A stretch of 64,000 nucleotides of DNA from Candidatus Methylopumilus turicensis (GTDB taxonomy: Bacteria; Pseudomonadota; Gammaproteobacteria; Burkholderiales; Methylophilaceae), in assembly GCF_000953015.1 (NCBI RefSeq), contig NZ_LN794158.1:1612001-1676000 (forward strand), given 5' to 3'. Under the pieces are notes generated by a model that was not told the origin of the DNA, made no database searches, and was given only the letters and a program-made list of their open reading frames with translations. Numbering within the stretch: the first letter of the stretch is position 1; each line of letters opens with the position of its first letter. Below, piece after piece: positions 49,063 through 59,012 of this stretch. The position numbers and the translations under genes are program-made.

Positions 49063-49884
49063 CTATGTCAGCAACTGTTGGGCATCCTTATCAATTTGGT
49101 GCACATCGCTTTCGTCCTTCAATGCGACTCCTGAAACTTTAAGTCGCATAGATTCTTGAGCAAGCCACATCAATTTCTTAGCAGCGGCTTCATAATTCAA
49201 CCCCTCTGGCCGTACATTTGAAATGCAATTGCGGTCAGCATCGCTGCAACCGACTTTGGGCTGATAGGTTAAATACAGCCCCAAACTATCTGGCGAACTC
49301 AAGCCAGGTCGTTCGCCAATTAATAAAATCACCATGCGCGCATGCATCAACTCGCCAACTTCATCGGCCAAAGCAACGCGGGCTTGGCTGGCAATCACCA
49401 CAGGGCCAAGCTTCCACTCGCTAGGCATGGTTTGTTGAATGGCCTGCAACATGGGCGCTGCATGCTTTTGCACGGCTAGCGATGAGAGTCCATCACCAAT
49501 CACAATGCTGACATCTATTTTTTCTTGTGGAAGGGCTTTGATAATTTCGGCGCTTTCATCGCTTAATCGACGCCCCCAATCTGGCCTTAATAAATAACTG
49601 GCCCGATCAGGCGCACGGCTATGCAATTTCAAGACCTCAACACCAAGGCTTTCAATTTGCGATTGCAAGATATCAGTGTCTAAAGCTAAATGCACCGCAT
49701 CTCGCGCCATGGCATGGGACATTCCAAAGCTTAAAATCTCTTTGGTCGGCAAGCTGCTGCCAACACGCCCCAGGGCAATACGGGCCCGGGTAAATTGTTT
49801 AAGATCGCCCCAAGGGTCTTGCACCGTACTGGCTGAAGTTTTGATTGTTGGCCGAAATTCTTTGGTCATTTGGTTAACTCGCAT
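49063..49884 (-). CDS. eutC: Ethanolamine ammonia-lyase, small subunit
   Basis: A 273-residue EutC: DPWGDLKQFTRARIALGRVGSSLPTKEILSFGMSHAMARDAVHLALD and RPDWGRRLSDES are diagnostic. The C-terminal half supplies the cobalamin-binding Rossmann-like part, with VIGDGLSSLAVQKH, IGERPGLSSPDSLGLYLTYQPKVG and DRNCISNVRPEGL. With EutB it cleaves ethanolamine to acetaldehyde and ammonia using adenosylcobalamin. It overlaps eutB by 11 bases; ATG 49869 is an alternative start. Confidence 0.95.
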   Translation of the reverse strand: MRVNQMTKEFRPTIKTSASTVQDPWGDLKQFTRARIALGRVGSSLPTKEILSFGMSHAMARDAVHLALDTDILQSQIESLGVEVLKLHSRAPDRASYLLRPDWGRRLSDESAEIIKALPQEKIDVSIVIGDGLSSLAVQKHAAPMLQAIQQTMPSEWKLGPVVIASQARVALADEVGELMHARMVILLIGERPGLSSPDSLGLYLTYQPKVGCSDADRNCISNVRPEGLNYEAAAKKLMWLAQESMRLKVSGVALKDESDVHQIDKDAQQLLT

Positions 49885-51271
49885 TCAGCAAATGTTTAGG
49901 CATGTTTTGTAACAAACGATGCGCTTGGGTGACAGGCTGGACATTGCCTTTTTCATCCATGATATGCATCTGTTTTAACCATTTTTCAAACTCTGGCGCA
50001 GCGCGCAAGCCTAGTACTTTTCTTAAGTACAACGCATCGTGGAAAGAGGTGGTTTGGTAATTGAGCATAATGTCATCCGCACCTGGAATGCCCATGATGA
50101 AAGTCAACCCAGCATTAGCGAGCAAGGTCATCAATGTGTCCATGTCATCTTGGTCAGCTTCCGCATGATTGGTGTAACAAACATCACAGCCCAGCGGCAC
50201 GCCTAATAACTTTCCACAAAAGTGGTCTTCCAAACCTGCACGGATAATTTGTTTACCATCGTACAAATATTCTGGGCCGATAAAGCCAACCACGGTATTA
50301 GAGAGTAGCGGTGAAAAGTGTCTCGCCACCGCATAAGCGCGAGCCTCGCAAGTCTGCTGATCCACCCCGAAATTTGCATTCGCGGAAAGGACTGAACCTT
50401 GCCCAGTTTCAAAATACATGACGTTATTGCCGACTGTTCCGCGATTAAGCGAAAGTGCTGCGGACTGTGCTTCTGCAAGCACAGCCAAATCTATCCCAAA
50501 ACTCTTATTCGCTTTTTCAGTGCCCGCAATGGACTGAAATACCAAATCTACTGGTGCGCCTTTTTCAATGACCTGAATTTGATTGGTCACATGGGTCAAG
50601 ATGCACGACTGCGTGGGGATTTGATATTGATTAATGATTTCATCCACCAAGAAATATAAGTCCATCAAAGCAGGAATGCTATCCGTAGCTGGGTTAATAC
50701 CAATGACGGCATCGCCTGAACCATAGAGCAAACCATCTACAATAGAAGCGGCAATCCCGCGCGGGTCATCGGTGGGATGGTTAGGCTGTAAACGTGTGGA
50801 AATATGACCTGGTAAGCCAATCGTATTTCTAAATGCCGTAATCACCTGACACTTCTTAGCCACCAAAATTAAATCTTGGTTACGCATCAGCTTGCTGACG
50901 GCGGCAGCCATTTCCGGCGTGATGCCTGGCGCAACCCGAGTGAGCGTTGCTGTATCCACTGCATCAGTCAGCAGCCAATCCCTAAAGTCTCCCACTGTGA
51001 GATGACTTATTTCTGCAAAGGCTTGCTGATTATGCGTATCGACTATGAGTCGCGTGACCTCATCTGACTCGTAAGGAATGATCAAATCTTCTAAAAAAGT
51101 TTTCAGCGGAATCTCAGCCAAGCACATGCGTGCCGCCATTCTTTCGGCGTACGTCTCTGCGGCAACACCCGCTAAATAATCACCAGACCTCGCAGGCGTG
51201 GCTTTAGCCAGCACAGCTTTCAAGTCTTCAAATTGATAGGTATGACTGTCGATGGAATAACGATAAATCAT
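49874..51271 (-). CDS. eutB: Ethanolamine ammonia-lyase, large subunit
   Basis: A 465-residue TIM-barrel catalytic subunit: DDPRGIAASIVDGLLYGSGDAVIGINPATDS, MYFETGQGSVLSANANFGVDQQTCEARAY, GFIGPEYLYDGKQIIRAGLEDHFCGKLLGVPLGCDVCYTNHAEADQDDMD and GIPGADDIMLNYQTTSFHD, each split here by function. It starts at ATG 51271. Neither microcompartment shell genes nor the reactivase eutA are present, so this is a minimal ethanolamine deaminase that would release ammonia. Confidence 0.96.
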   Translation of the reverse strand: MIYRYSIDSHTYQFEDLKAVLAKATPARSGDYLAGVAAETYAERMAARMCLAEIPLKTFLEDLIIPYESDEVTRLIVDTHNQQAFAEISHLTVGDFRDWLLTDAVDTATLTRVAPGITPEMAAAVSKLMRNQDLILVAKKCQVITAFRNTIGLPGHISTRLQPNHPTDDPRGIAASIVDGLLYGSGDAVIGINPATDSIPALMDLYFLVDEIINQYQIPTQSCILTHVTNQIQVIEKGAPVDLVFQSIAGTEKANKSFGIDLAVLAEAQSAALSLNRGTVGNNVMYFETGQGSVLSANANFGVDQQTCEARAYAVARHFSPLLSNTVVGFIGPEYLYDGKQIIRAGLEDHFCGKLLGVPLGCDVCYTNHAEADQDDMDTLMTLLANAGLTFIMGIPGADDIMLNYQTTSFHDALYLRKVLGLRAAPEFEKWLKQMHIMDEKGNVQPVTQAHRLLQNMPKHLLNAS

Positions 51272-51346
51272 AAGCACCTTAATGGATAAAACCGCGCCAA
51301 CAATCTGACGCGGTTCTTAATTTACACCCTAAAAACTAAACTGTAA

Positions 51347-52696
51347 TTAATGATTATCAGATGAAGCATCACGGTGATGTTGCGTCATGCTGAAGTACAC
51401 AAAACCAAGCGCCATCAAGCCAAAGAACACCAAGCTTAATTGTTGGTTAAAGTAAATCATGGTCACCAAGCTAATACCCGCCAACACTAATGCAATTGCT
51501 GGGAATAATGGATAAGCAACTGCCTTGAATGGACGGTCTAAATTTGGCTCAGCCTGACGTAATTTAAACAAGCTCAACATTGAAACGATGTACATCACAA
51601 TCGCACCAAACACAGACATCGTGATTAAGTTTGCCGTCAATGTCATGCCAGCAAATTGGAACTCATCACCAGCAATCGCAAGCACACCCACTACAGCACC
51701 GGCAATAATGGCACGATGCGGGGTTTTAAATTTCTCATTCACTACACCAAAAAACTTAGGCATATAACCAGCACGAGACAATGCGAAAATTTGACGTGAA
51801 TAACCCAAAATAATGCCATGGAAAGAAGCAATTAAACCAAACAAACCAATCCACACCAACATATGTAACCAACCACTGTTCTCACCCACAATCATTTTCA
51901 TGGCTTGTGGCAATGGGTCGTTAATATTGGCAAGCGCTTTCCAATCGCCAGCACCGCCCGCAAACACCATGACACCAATTGCTAATGCGACCAACGTTAA
52001 AATACCAGCGATGTAAGCCTTAGGAATTGTTCTGCGAGGATCTTGTGCTTCTTCCGCTGCCATCGCTACGCCTTCAATGGCCAAGAAGAACCAAATCGCG
52101 AAAGGAATCGCAGCCACAATGCCTGAAATAGAAGCTGAGCTAAATGTGTCTGCACCCGACCAGCCATGTGCCACAAAATTAGCCATTGAGAAGCCTGGAG
52201 AAACAACGCCCATAAATACCAGCAATTCCGCAATCGCCAAAATAGTGACGAATAATTCAAAGGTTGCCGCAATGCGAACACCCACAATATTGAGCAACAC
52301 AAAAACTAAATACGCACTCATCGCAAACGTTTTTGGATCCACGGTAGGGAACTGAACGTTCAGATAAGCGCCAATCGCCATCGCAATGGCTGGTGGCGCA
52401 AACACAAATTCAATTAAGGTGGCAAAGCCTGCCACATAAGCAGCTTTAGCGCCAAAAGCGCGTCTTGCATAAGCAAAAGGGCCGCCAGCATGTGGTATAG
52501 AAGTGGTTAACTCGGTAAAACTAAAGATAAACGTGGTGTACATCACCGCGATTAAAATAGACGTCACCAAAAAGCCCAATGTGCCCGCTTTATCCCAGCC
52601 ATAACTCCAACCAAAATATTCGCCTGAAATCACCAAGCCTACGGCCAATCCCCACAGATGCCATCCATTTAATGTTGCTTTTAATGATGAACTCAT
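51347..52696 (-). CDS. eat: Ethanolamine permease
   Basis: A 449-residue APC-superfamily transporter with about 12 helices. It has WHLWGLAVGLVISGEYFGWSYGWDKAGTLGFL, the marker of the Eat (TIGR00908) group, FSFTELTTSIPHAGGPFAYARRAFG and a C-terminal His/Asp-rich tail. It imports ethanolamine for EutBC. It starts 59 bases after the allophanate hydrolase C-terminal gene, with no promoter seen between them, so it may be read from the upstream operon. Confidence 0.92.
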   Translation of the reverse strand: MSSSLKATLNGWHLWGLAVGLVISGEYFGWSYGWDKAGTLGFLVTSILIAVMYTTFIFSFTELTTSIPHAGGPFAYARRAFGAKAAYVAGFATLIEFVFAPPAIAMAIGAYLNVQFPTVDPKTFAMSAYLVFVLLNIVGVRIAATFELFVTILAIAELLVFMGVVSPGFSMANFVAHGWSGADTFSSASISGIVAAIPFAIWFFLAIEGVAMAAEEAQDPRRTIPKAYIAGILTLVALAIGVMVFAGGAGDWKALANINDPLPQAMKMIVGENSGWLHMLVWIGLFGLIASFHGIILGYSRQIFALSRAGYMPKFFGVVNEKFKTPHRAIIAGAVVGVLAIAGDEFQFAGMTLTANLITMSVFGAIVMYIVSMLSLFKLRQAEPNLDRPFKAVAYPLFPAIALVLAGISLVTMIYFNQQLSLVFFGLMALGFVYFSMTQHHRDASSDNH

Positions 52697-52755
52697 GACT
52701 ACTCCTTTTAATGTGACAGCTAAATATAAAACCTAAAATTAAACCGCAGAAGAAC

Positions 52756-53163
52756 TTAAACGCTCTGACCGGCTAAAAACTCACGCCACCCACCCAATGC
52801 AGAAATATCAACGGCATCTTCCGTAGCATACGCTTCACACAAAAATCCTTGTACTGTTGTTTCATCTTCTAGGATCAATGTGCCAAAGCCAAGTGGTGCA
52901 GGCACGCCTGCAACAAATGCACCATAATGAATCAATGGCAAACGCCATACTTCTAAAGCAATCGCCGTGCCACCCGCATGCACTCTTAATAAGCCGGGCC
53001 GGGCCGGCATAAAACCATTTAATTTGAACAGTTTATACGTTGAGGCTGTTTTTGCCTTTTTGACAAACTCACCACCCAGGCTCGTTAATTGTGCATTCAA
53101 CGGCAAGCCACTCATATGTGCACCACAAACGGCCACTTCTATCATTGCATTTTCTTGTGTCAT
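52756..53163 (-). CDS. Allophanate hydrolase C-terminal domain protein
   Basis: A 135-residue protein equal to the C-terminal domain of AtzF-type allophanate hydrolase, with the gamma-glutamylcyclotransferase-like pattern VAVCGAHMSGLPLNAQLTSLGGEF ... KLFKLNGFMPARPGLLRV ... LEVWRLPLIHYGAFVAGVPAPLGFGTLILEDE. This domain assists decarboxylation of N-carboxycarbamate. It is in the same reading frame as the preceding amidase gene, separated only by TAA and three sense codons before ATG 53163. Confidence 0.9.
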   Translation of the reverse strand: MTQENAMIEVAVCGAHMSGLPLNAQLTSLGGEFVKKAKTASTYKLFKLNGFMPARPGLLRVHAGGTAIALEVWRLPLIHYGAFVAGVPAPLGFGTLILEDETTVQGFLCEAYATEDAVDISALGGWREFLAGQSV

Positions 53164-53172
53164 CTTAAGGTC

Positions 53173-54546
53173 TTAATGTTGAGTAAATGGAAGTTGTGTT
53201 GCACCCAATGTTTTACCTGTGTTTTGCTGTACCTGATTAGCTAAGTCCAGCAATTGCACATCACTAAAAGCAGGCGCACAAACGGTAATACCAAAGGGCA
53301 AACCATTCTTTTGGAAACCTGTAGGGATGGCCACTGCTGACAAATCCAAGAGGTTCATAAAGTTGGTGTAGTAGCCCAAATTAGAATTACAACGCACGGG
53401 ATCGGCATTCACTTCGTCGATTTTATAGATCGTGCCTGCCGTCGGCGTGACGATGAAATCCACATCATCCCAAACACCTGCACATTTGCGCTGCATGGCC
53501 TTGAGCTTATACATCGCACGATAGGTATCGGCCGCTGAAAATTTCACCGCACCGCCAATAATCTGACGAGTAACAGGGAAAATAGCCTCAGCATTCGCTT
53601 CAAAGAACGCTTGAATCGCCGCATAACGCTCAGCGACCCAAGGGCCCTCGTATAACAATCTTGCGGTTGCCAAAAACGGCTCAAAATCGATTTCAAACGC
53701 TTTACCACCTAAGGCTTTTAATTGAGCAATTGCATCCTGAAATAAACCCGGTGTTTCTAAATCATCAAAAAAAGCCAATTGATCAGGCTTAGGCACGCCA
53801 AAAGTAAAGGTTGGCTTAAGTTTAGCCTTAGCCGGCAAAGCCTTCCTTGAGTAAGCATCTTCCTCGTCAAACCCTTGCGCACTGGCTAAAACCGTTTCTG
53901 CATCTTTTGCAGTCAGCGCGAAAATAGAGACGCAGTCCAATGTTCTACAAGCTGGAACGAGCCCCGAGGTACTTAACAAACCACAGCTTGGCTTTAGACC
54001 AACCAAGTTATTAAACGCTGCTGGCACACGGCCAGAACCAGCAGTATCTGTCCCTAAACTAAAACTTGCCATGCCTGATGCAACAGAAACGGCAGAACCT
54101 GAACTAGATCCTCCAGAAATATATGCAGTGTCAAAACTGTTTTGGCAGGCACCATAAGGAGAGCGAGTGCCGACGAGACCTGTGGCAAATTGATCTAGAT
54201 TAGTTTTGCCGACAGGAATAGCGCCTGCATCAATCAATTGCTGAACAACAAATGCGCTTTTTTCTGGGGTATAAGCGTATTCAGCACAACCTGCTGTTGT
54301 TGGAATACCCGCCAAATCAATATTGTCTTTAATCGCAAAAGGAATCCCGTATAAAGGCAAATCTGCTGGATTTTTATTTGCCAATTGATTTGCATAAATC
54401 ATCATCTCATCCAGGCTTAAACGATGTATCCAAATATTTCTTGGGTCTTGATCGCCAATGTCAGCATCTAGCTGTTTGACTAAATCAGCGGGGCTTAACT
54501 CACCAGCTAAATAAAGGCCTCTTAAATGCGCAATTTCTAAATTCAT
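53173..54546 (-). CDS. atzF: Allophanate hydrolase, amidase domain
   Basis: A 457-residue amidase-signature enzyme that hydrolyses allophanate, releasing ammonia. The Ser-cisSer-Lys triad is seen in FAIKDNIDLAGIPTTAGC (Lys) and YISGGSSSGSAVSVASGMASFSLGTDTAGSGRVPAAFNNLVGLKPS, split here by role. The C-terminal domain usually fused to it is the next gene in the same frame. It starts 10 bases after the carboxylase ends, completing the carboxylase-hydrolase pair. Confidence 0.93.
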   Translation of the reverse strand: MNLEIAHLRGLYLAGELSPADLVKQLDADIGDQDPRNIWIHRLSLDEMMIYANQLANKNPADLPLYGIPFAIKDNIDLAGIPTTAGCAEYAYTPEKSAFVVQQLIDAGAIPVGKTNLDQFATGLVGTRSPYGACQNSFDTAYISGGSSSGSAVSVASGMASFSLGTDTAGSGRVPAAFNNLVGLKPSCGLLSTSGLVPACRTLDCVSIFALTAKDAETVLASAQGFDEEDAYSRKALPAKAKLKPTFTFGVPKPDQLAFFDDLETPGLFQDAIAQLKALGGKAFEIDFEPFLATARLLYEGPWVAERYAAIQAFFEANAEAIFPVTRQIIGGAVKFSAADTYRAMYKLKAMQRKCAGVWDDVDFIVTPTAGTIYKIDEVNADPVRCNSNLGYYTNFMNLLDLSAVAIPTGFQKNGLPFGITVCAPAFSDVQLLDLANQVQQNTGKTLGATQLPFTQH

Positions 54547-54556
54547 TTGATGCCCC

Positions 54557-57500
54557 TTATTTTTCTGCGATGACTAAAAGTTGCTGGCCAGCCGCGACTG
54601 CGGAGCCTTCTTGGCAAAGGACATGCGTCACTGTGCCTGAGCATGATGCGGTGACAGAGATTTCCATCTTCATCGATTCAACCACGACGACGACGTCACC
54701 TTCAGTCACTTCATCGCCCACATTGACTTTGATTTGCCATAGGTTACCGGCCACATGAGAACTCACCACGCTACTTCCATCAGCAAGTACAAGTGTCTCT
54801 GCAACATCATTCCCAGCTTCGTTTTCATTGCTGTAATTCGCCTGCCCAGAAGCAATCCAACGCTCACGCTCCGCATCAAAAGAAGCTTGTTGTTTGCCTT
54901 TGAATGTCGCAATTGATTCGGCTTCTTTATTTAAGAAAGCCGTATAGTCTTTAAGCTTAAAAGTTTGCTCTTCGATCTTGAGCTGGAATTTTCCGCGTGG
55001 GAAATCTTCACGCATTTGCAATAACTCTGCCTCTGACACAGGATAAAAACGGATTTGGTCAAAGAAGCGAAGTAACCAAGGCTTGCCATCTTTGAAGTCT
55101 TTGGTTTGATTCCAACGATTCCACATTTGAATCGTGCGGCCCACAAACTGATAACCCCCAGGACCTTCCATTCCATAAACACACATATAAGCACCACCAA
55201 TGCCGACTGCATTTTCAGGTGTCCAAGTACGTGCTGGATTGTATTTAGTGGTGACTAAACGATGACGAGGGTCGACCGGCGTTGCCACTGGGGCACCCAA
55301 ATACACATCGCCAAGACCGAGCGTTAAGTAGCTCGCGCCAAAAACGATTTGTTTCACATCCTCAATACTATCGAGTCCGTTAATCCGGCGAATAAATTCA
55401 ATATTGCTTGGGCACCAAGGCGCATCTTTACGCACCGATTGCATGTACTTTTCAATCGCCAACTTAGTCGCTGCGTCATCCCATGACAATGGCAAATGCA
55501 CAATACGTGTTGGCACTTCCATTTCCTCAACGGCTGGCAATAAAGCCTCAGCAGACTTAAGCAAAGTCAGTAACTTCTCAACAGGAAGCGCCAAACTATC
55601 GTAATGCACTTGTAATGAGCGAATGCCTGGCGTGAGATTAAGAATGCCCTGCACATTTTCTTTTTCAAGCCACTGCATCAAGGCATGAATTCTGAATCTC
55701 AGAGTCAAATCCAACACGAGCGGACCGTATTCAACGAGCAAATACTTATCGCCTGCCTGACGATAAACCACTTTTACTTGGGTTTCAGTTTCAGTGATTT
55801 CGCCCAATATTGGCGTAAAACTTAACGCTGTTGAAGCTTTAATAGCAACGTTAGATGCAGGCGTTAATGTGGTAATTTCAGCGTGTTGAGCAAGCTCTAA
55901 CTGCCTTGCCTCATCCTGCGTCAATCGTTTAAAACGAATTTTATCGCCCGCCTTTAACTGGCCCATTTTCCAAAGTTCAGCTTGGACAATGGTAGCGGGA
56001 CAAACAAAGCCGCCTAAACTTGGACCATCAGGCCCTAAAATCACAGGCATGTCCCCAGTGAAGTCCACCGTGCCAATTGCATAGGCATTGTCGTGAATAT
56101 TCGATGGGTGCAGGCCAGCCTCACCACCATCCTTCCGCGCCCATGTGGGCTTAGGGCCAATCAGACGAATCCCTGTGGTATTAGAGTTGTAGTGCACTTC
56201 CCAGTCGGTTGAGAAGAACATCGCGATGTCGTCATCCGTAAAGAAATCAGGGGCGCCATGTGGGCCATATAACACACCGATTTCCCATTCGCTTGTATAA
56301 ACCGGACGCATCTCAACAGGTAATGTTTTTGCAATAAATTTTGCTGTTTCTTTAGACAAAGGCAGCACATCGCCAACACGAATAGCCCTTCCACCATGAC
56401 CACCAAATTGGCCCAAGGTGAACGTTGATTTGCTCCCCAAATAATTAGGCACATCAAAGCCACCTTGAATAGATAGATAAGTTCGGCAACCATGCGCTTC
56501 GACTTTACCTAATTTCAGCACACTCCCCGCTTGAATATGATGAGATTGCCATAATGCAATCGGGGCACCGTCTAAGGTTGCATCAATCGGCGCGCCAGTA
56601 ATCGCAATCACCGCTGCTTTATTAAATTTAAGCTTAGGGCCAATCAGGGTGATTTCTAAACCCGCTTCGCCTTCAATATTCCCCACAAGCTTATTACCGA
56701 AACGAAATGCCAAATGATCCATCGGGCCAGAGGGCGGAACACCCACAGCCCAATAACCCATCCGCCCTGGATAATCTTGTATGGTCGTCATGACACCGCC
56801 ATCGAGGACATCCAAGGTATGTGGCTGATAATTGAACGTATTGAGGTAGCGCGTAATTTGTTCGCCTGCTGGGAACACATCATCAGCAAGCACTTGGCGT
56901 AAATACTCTAAATTGGTCTCAATGCCGCTAATACGCGTTTCATCTAATACTGACTTCATGGATGTTACGGCAGCGCTTCTATCTTTGGCATGAACCAAAA
57001 CTTTGGCCACCAAAGGATCATAAAATGGCGAAACGTCACTGCCTGTTTCAATCCATGTATCGATACGCGCATTGGGAGAAAACTTAACTTCAGTGAGTAC
57101 GCCGCTAGATGGTTGGAAATTTTTATTGGCATCTTCCGCATACAAGCGCACCTGAATTGCATGACCGCTAGGCTGATGTTGGTACTTAGCAAAAGCGTCA
57201 GATTCACCAGCAGCAATACGAATCATCCATTCAACCAAATCAACATCATTTACCAACTCTGTTACGCCATGCTCTACTTGCAAACGCGTATTGACTTCTA
57301 AAAAGTAAAATTTGCCGGTGCTTTTGTCATACACAAACTCCACCGTTCCTGCTGAACGATAATGAATTGCCTTTCCTAGCTTCACCGCTGTTGCTGCAAG
57401 TGCATCTCTTACTTCTTGAGTAATATTAGGCGCTGGCGTTTCTTCAATCACCTTCTGATTTCTGCGTTGCACGGAACAATCTCGCTCACCTAATGCAATC

Positions 57501-58159
57501 ACATCTCCGAGTCCATTACCAAAAATCTGTACTTCAATATGGCGAGCAGCTTGCACATATTTTTCTAAATAAATACCCGTATCTTTAAAGTTGGCACTAG
57601 AAAGTCTTTGCACAGAAGCAAATGCACTTTCTAACTCATCAGCACCCCAAATCAATTGCATACCAATACCGCCACCGCCGGCGGTACTTTTTAACATCAC
57701 TGGATAACCAATGTTTTCAGCCTGCACTTTAGCTTCATCAACACCAGACAATAAGCCAGTACCTGGCAGCAAAGGAACGCCGTTTTGTTCTGCCAATGCG
57801 CGCGCGGTATGCTTTAAACCAAAGTCGCGCATTTGTTGTGGACTCGGGCCGATAAATGCAATGCCTAATGCTTCGCAGCGCTCTGCAAAACTAGCGTTTT
57901 CTGATAAAAATCCATAGCCAGGATGTATGCCTTGCGCGCCAGTTTTTTGAGCGATTTCTAAAATCTTGTCGGCATTCAAATAGCTGTCAGCAGCAGGTGC
58001 CGGGCCTACACAATAAGCCTCATCCGCGTCTAACACATGACGTGCATTTGCATCTGCTTCAGAATAAATCGCCACCGACTGAATGCCCATTTTTTTGAGG
58101 GTGCGAATCACACGGCAGGCGATTTCGCCTCGGTTTGCAATTAAAACCTTAGTAAACAT
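54557..58159 (-). CDS. uca: Biotin-dependent urea (or guanidine) carboxylase
   Basis: A 1200-residue biotin enzyme. The biotin carboxylase domain (1 to about 450) has [28 protein letters not shown] and [15 protein letters not shown] KipA/AHS2 domain follows (about 465-770), then KipI/AHS1 (about 800-1010) with [10 protein letters not shown] and [14 protein letters not shown]. The BCCP tail has [11 protein letters not shown] with the biotinyl Lys. Allophanate or carboxyguanidine is formed. The two DUF1989 genes beside it suggest guanidine as substrate, as in guanidine carboxylases once annotated urea carboxylase; sequence alone does not decide. Confidence 0.93.
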   Translation of the reverse strand: MFTKVLIANRGEIACRVIRTLKKMGIQSVAIYSEADANARHVLDADEAYCVGPAPAADSYLNADKILEIAQKTGAQGIHPGYGFLSENASFAERCEALGIAFIGPSPQQMRDFGLKHTARALAEQNGVPLLPGTGLLSGVDEAKVQAENIGYPVMLKSTAGGGGIGMQLIWGADELESAFASVQRLSSANFKDTGIYLEKYVQAARHIEVQIFGNGLGDVIALGERDCSVQRRNQKVIEETPAPNITQEVRDALAATAVKLGKAIHYRSAGTVEFVYDKSTGKFYFLEVNTRLQVEHGVTELVNDVDLVEWMIRIAAGESDAFAKYQHQPSGHAIQVRLYAEDANKNFQPSSGVLTEVKFSPNARIDTWIETGSDVSPFYDPLVAKVLVHAKDRSAAVTSMKSVLDETRISGIETNLEYLRQVLADDVFPAGEQITRYLNTFNYQPHTLDVLDGGVMTTIQDYPGRMGYWAVGVPPSGPMDHLAFRFGNKLVGNIEGEAGLEITLIGPKLKFNKAAVIAITGAPIDATLDGAPIALWQSHHIQAGSVLKLGKVEAHGCRTYLSIQGGFDVPNYLGSKSTFTLGQFGGHGGRAIRVGDVLPLSKETAKFIAKTLPVEMRPVYTSEWEIGVLYGPHGAPDFFTDDDIAMFFSTDWEVHYNSNTTGIRLIGPKPTWARKDGGEAGLHPSNIHDNAYAIGTVDFTGDMPVILGPDGPSLGGFVCPATIVQAELWKMGQLKAGDKIRFKRLTQDEARQLELAQHAEITTLTPASNVAIKASTALSFTPILGEITETETQVKVVYRQAGDKYLLVEYGPLVLDLTLRFRIHALMQWLEKENVQGILNLTPGIRSLQVHYDSLALPVEKLLTLLKSAEALLPAVEEMEVPTRIVHLPLSWDDAATKLAIEKYMQSVRKDAPWCPSNIEFIRRINGLDSIEDVKQIVFGASYLTLGLGDVYLGAPVATPVDPRHRLVTTKYNPARTWTPENAVGIGGAYMCVYGMEGPGGYQFVGRTIQMWNRWNQTKDFKDGKPWLLRFFDQIRFYPVSEAELLQMREDFPRGKFQLKIEEQTFKLKDYTAFLNKEAESIATFKGKQQASFDAERERWIASGQANYSNENEAGNDVAETLVLADGSSVVSSHVAGNLWQIKVNVGDEVTEGDVVVVVESMKMEISVTASCSGTVTHVLCQEGSAVAAGQQLLVIAEK

Positions 58160-58280
58160 ATTGAACCCCCTCGGCTAAATCGCCTGCTTTGTCTTCGACA
58201 TACAGGCAATTTGGCTTAGCCGCTGCGCCAGCTTTTGCTGGCTGGTCGCCTCGATTTGCAATCAGAACTTTAGTTAGCAT
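58149..58280 (-). CDS. 43-codon ORF repeating the carboxylase N-terminus
   Basis: An ORF beginning [20 protein letters not shown], where the first 11 residues nearly repeat the carboxylase start ([14 protein letters not shown]). It then continues with unrelated sequence to [15 protein letters not shown] lies 8 bases upstream of its ATG. Its TAA lies 8 bases inside the carboxylase gene, so it overlaps the carboxylase ribosome-binding site (GAGGGGG) and start codon. It may be a remnant of a partial duplication, a short leader coupling translation, or both. Expression is not shown. Confidence 0.45.
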   Translation of the reverse strand: MLTKVLIANRGDQPAKAGAAAKPNCLYVEDKAGDLAEGVQYVY

Positions 58281-58343
58281 TTTTTAACTCTCAAGCTGCG
58301 AGTCGTCTCGGTTATTAGATTGATCAACAGGTCGTCCTGCTGA

Positions 58344-59003
58344 CTAGTTTGAATTCCAGATGAGCAATTGCACTGGCGTTGGGTTATATCCATTACACGG
58401 ATTATTGAGCTGCGGACAGTTAGAAATAAGCACCAAGATATCCATCTCCGCGCGCATTTCTACATATTTTCCTGGCCCTGAAATACCATCAGCAAAAGTC
58501 AGTGCGCCATTTTCAGACACTGGGACATTCATAAAGAAATTAATATTGGCAGTAATGTCACGCTTACTCATGTCACGATCGTGTACACATGGGGAGTGTT
58601 GAATGGCATGCATAAAGCTATCACGGCAACTGTACATCGGCCGCTTAGCCAAGTCATAACGCACGGTATTGCTTTCAGCAGAGCAAGCACCACCCAATGT
58701 GTCATGACGACCACAAGTATCGGCAATGATGGTCATCATTGCACGCCCTTCATTGGAGTAAAGCACAGAGCCTGTAGACAAATAGACCTTTCCTTGTCTT
58801 TGCACAGTATCTGAGGTGCTGTAACGCTCTTCAGGATTGTCTGCGTTGTAAAACAGCGTATCGACCGCTTGATTGCCCTCCAAATCTAAAATTCGAAAAA
58901 TCTGACCCTTTTTCACAATCCCCGACCAAGGGTCGCCTGCTTTACAAGTCTCATTCACAACGGCCAAATCTGGATTTAATTTACTTTCAACTAGCGCTGA
59001 CAT
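58344..59003 (-). CDS. DUF1989 protein, urea amidolyase-associated protein 2 / carboxyguanidine deiminase subunit
   Basis: A 219-residue DUF1989 protein: [48 protein letters not shown] and [22 protein letters not shown] with conserved Cys/His that bind metal, then [20 protein letters not shown]. Pairs of these proteins beside 'urea carboxylase' have been reported as carboxyguanidine deiminase (CgdA/CgdB), converting carboxyguanidine to allophanate. It lies 10 bases after its paralogue and 64 bases before the small ORF. Which subunit it is cannot be fixed by eye. Confidence 0.88.
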   Translation of the reverse strand: MSALVESKLNPDLAVVNETCKAGDPWSGIVKKGQIFRILDLEGNQAVDTLFYNADNPEERYSTSDTVQRQGKVYLSTGSVLYSNEGRAMMTIIADTCGRHDTLGGACSAESNTVRYDLAKRPMYSCRDSFMHAIQHSPCVHDRDMSKRDITANINFFMNVPVSENGALTFADGISGPGKYVEMRAEMDILVLISNCPQLNNPCNGYNPTPVQLLIWNSN

Positions 59004-59012
59004 GATGGTTCC

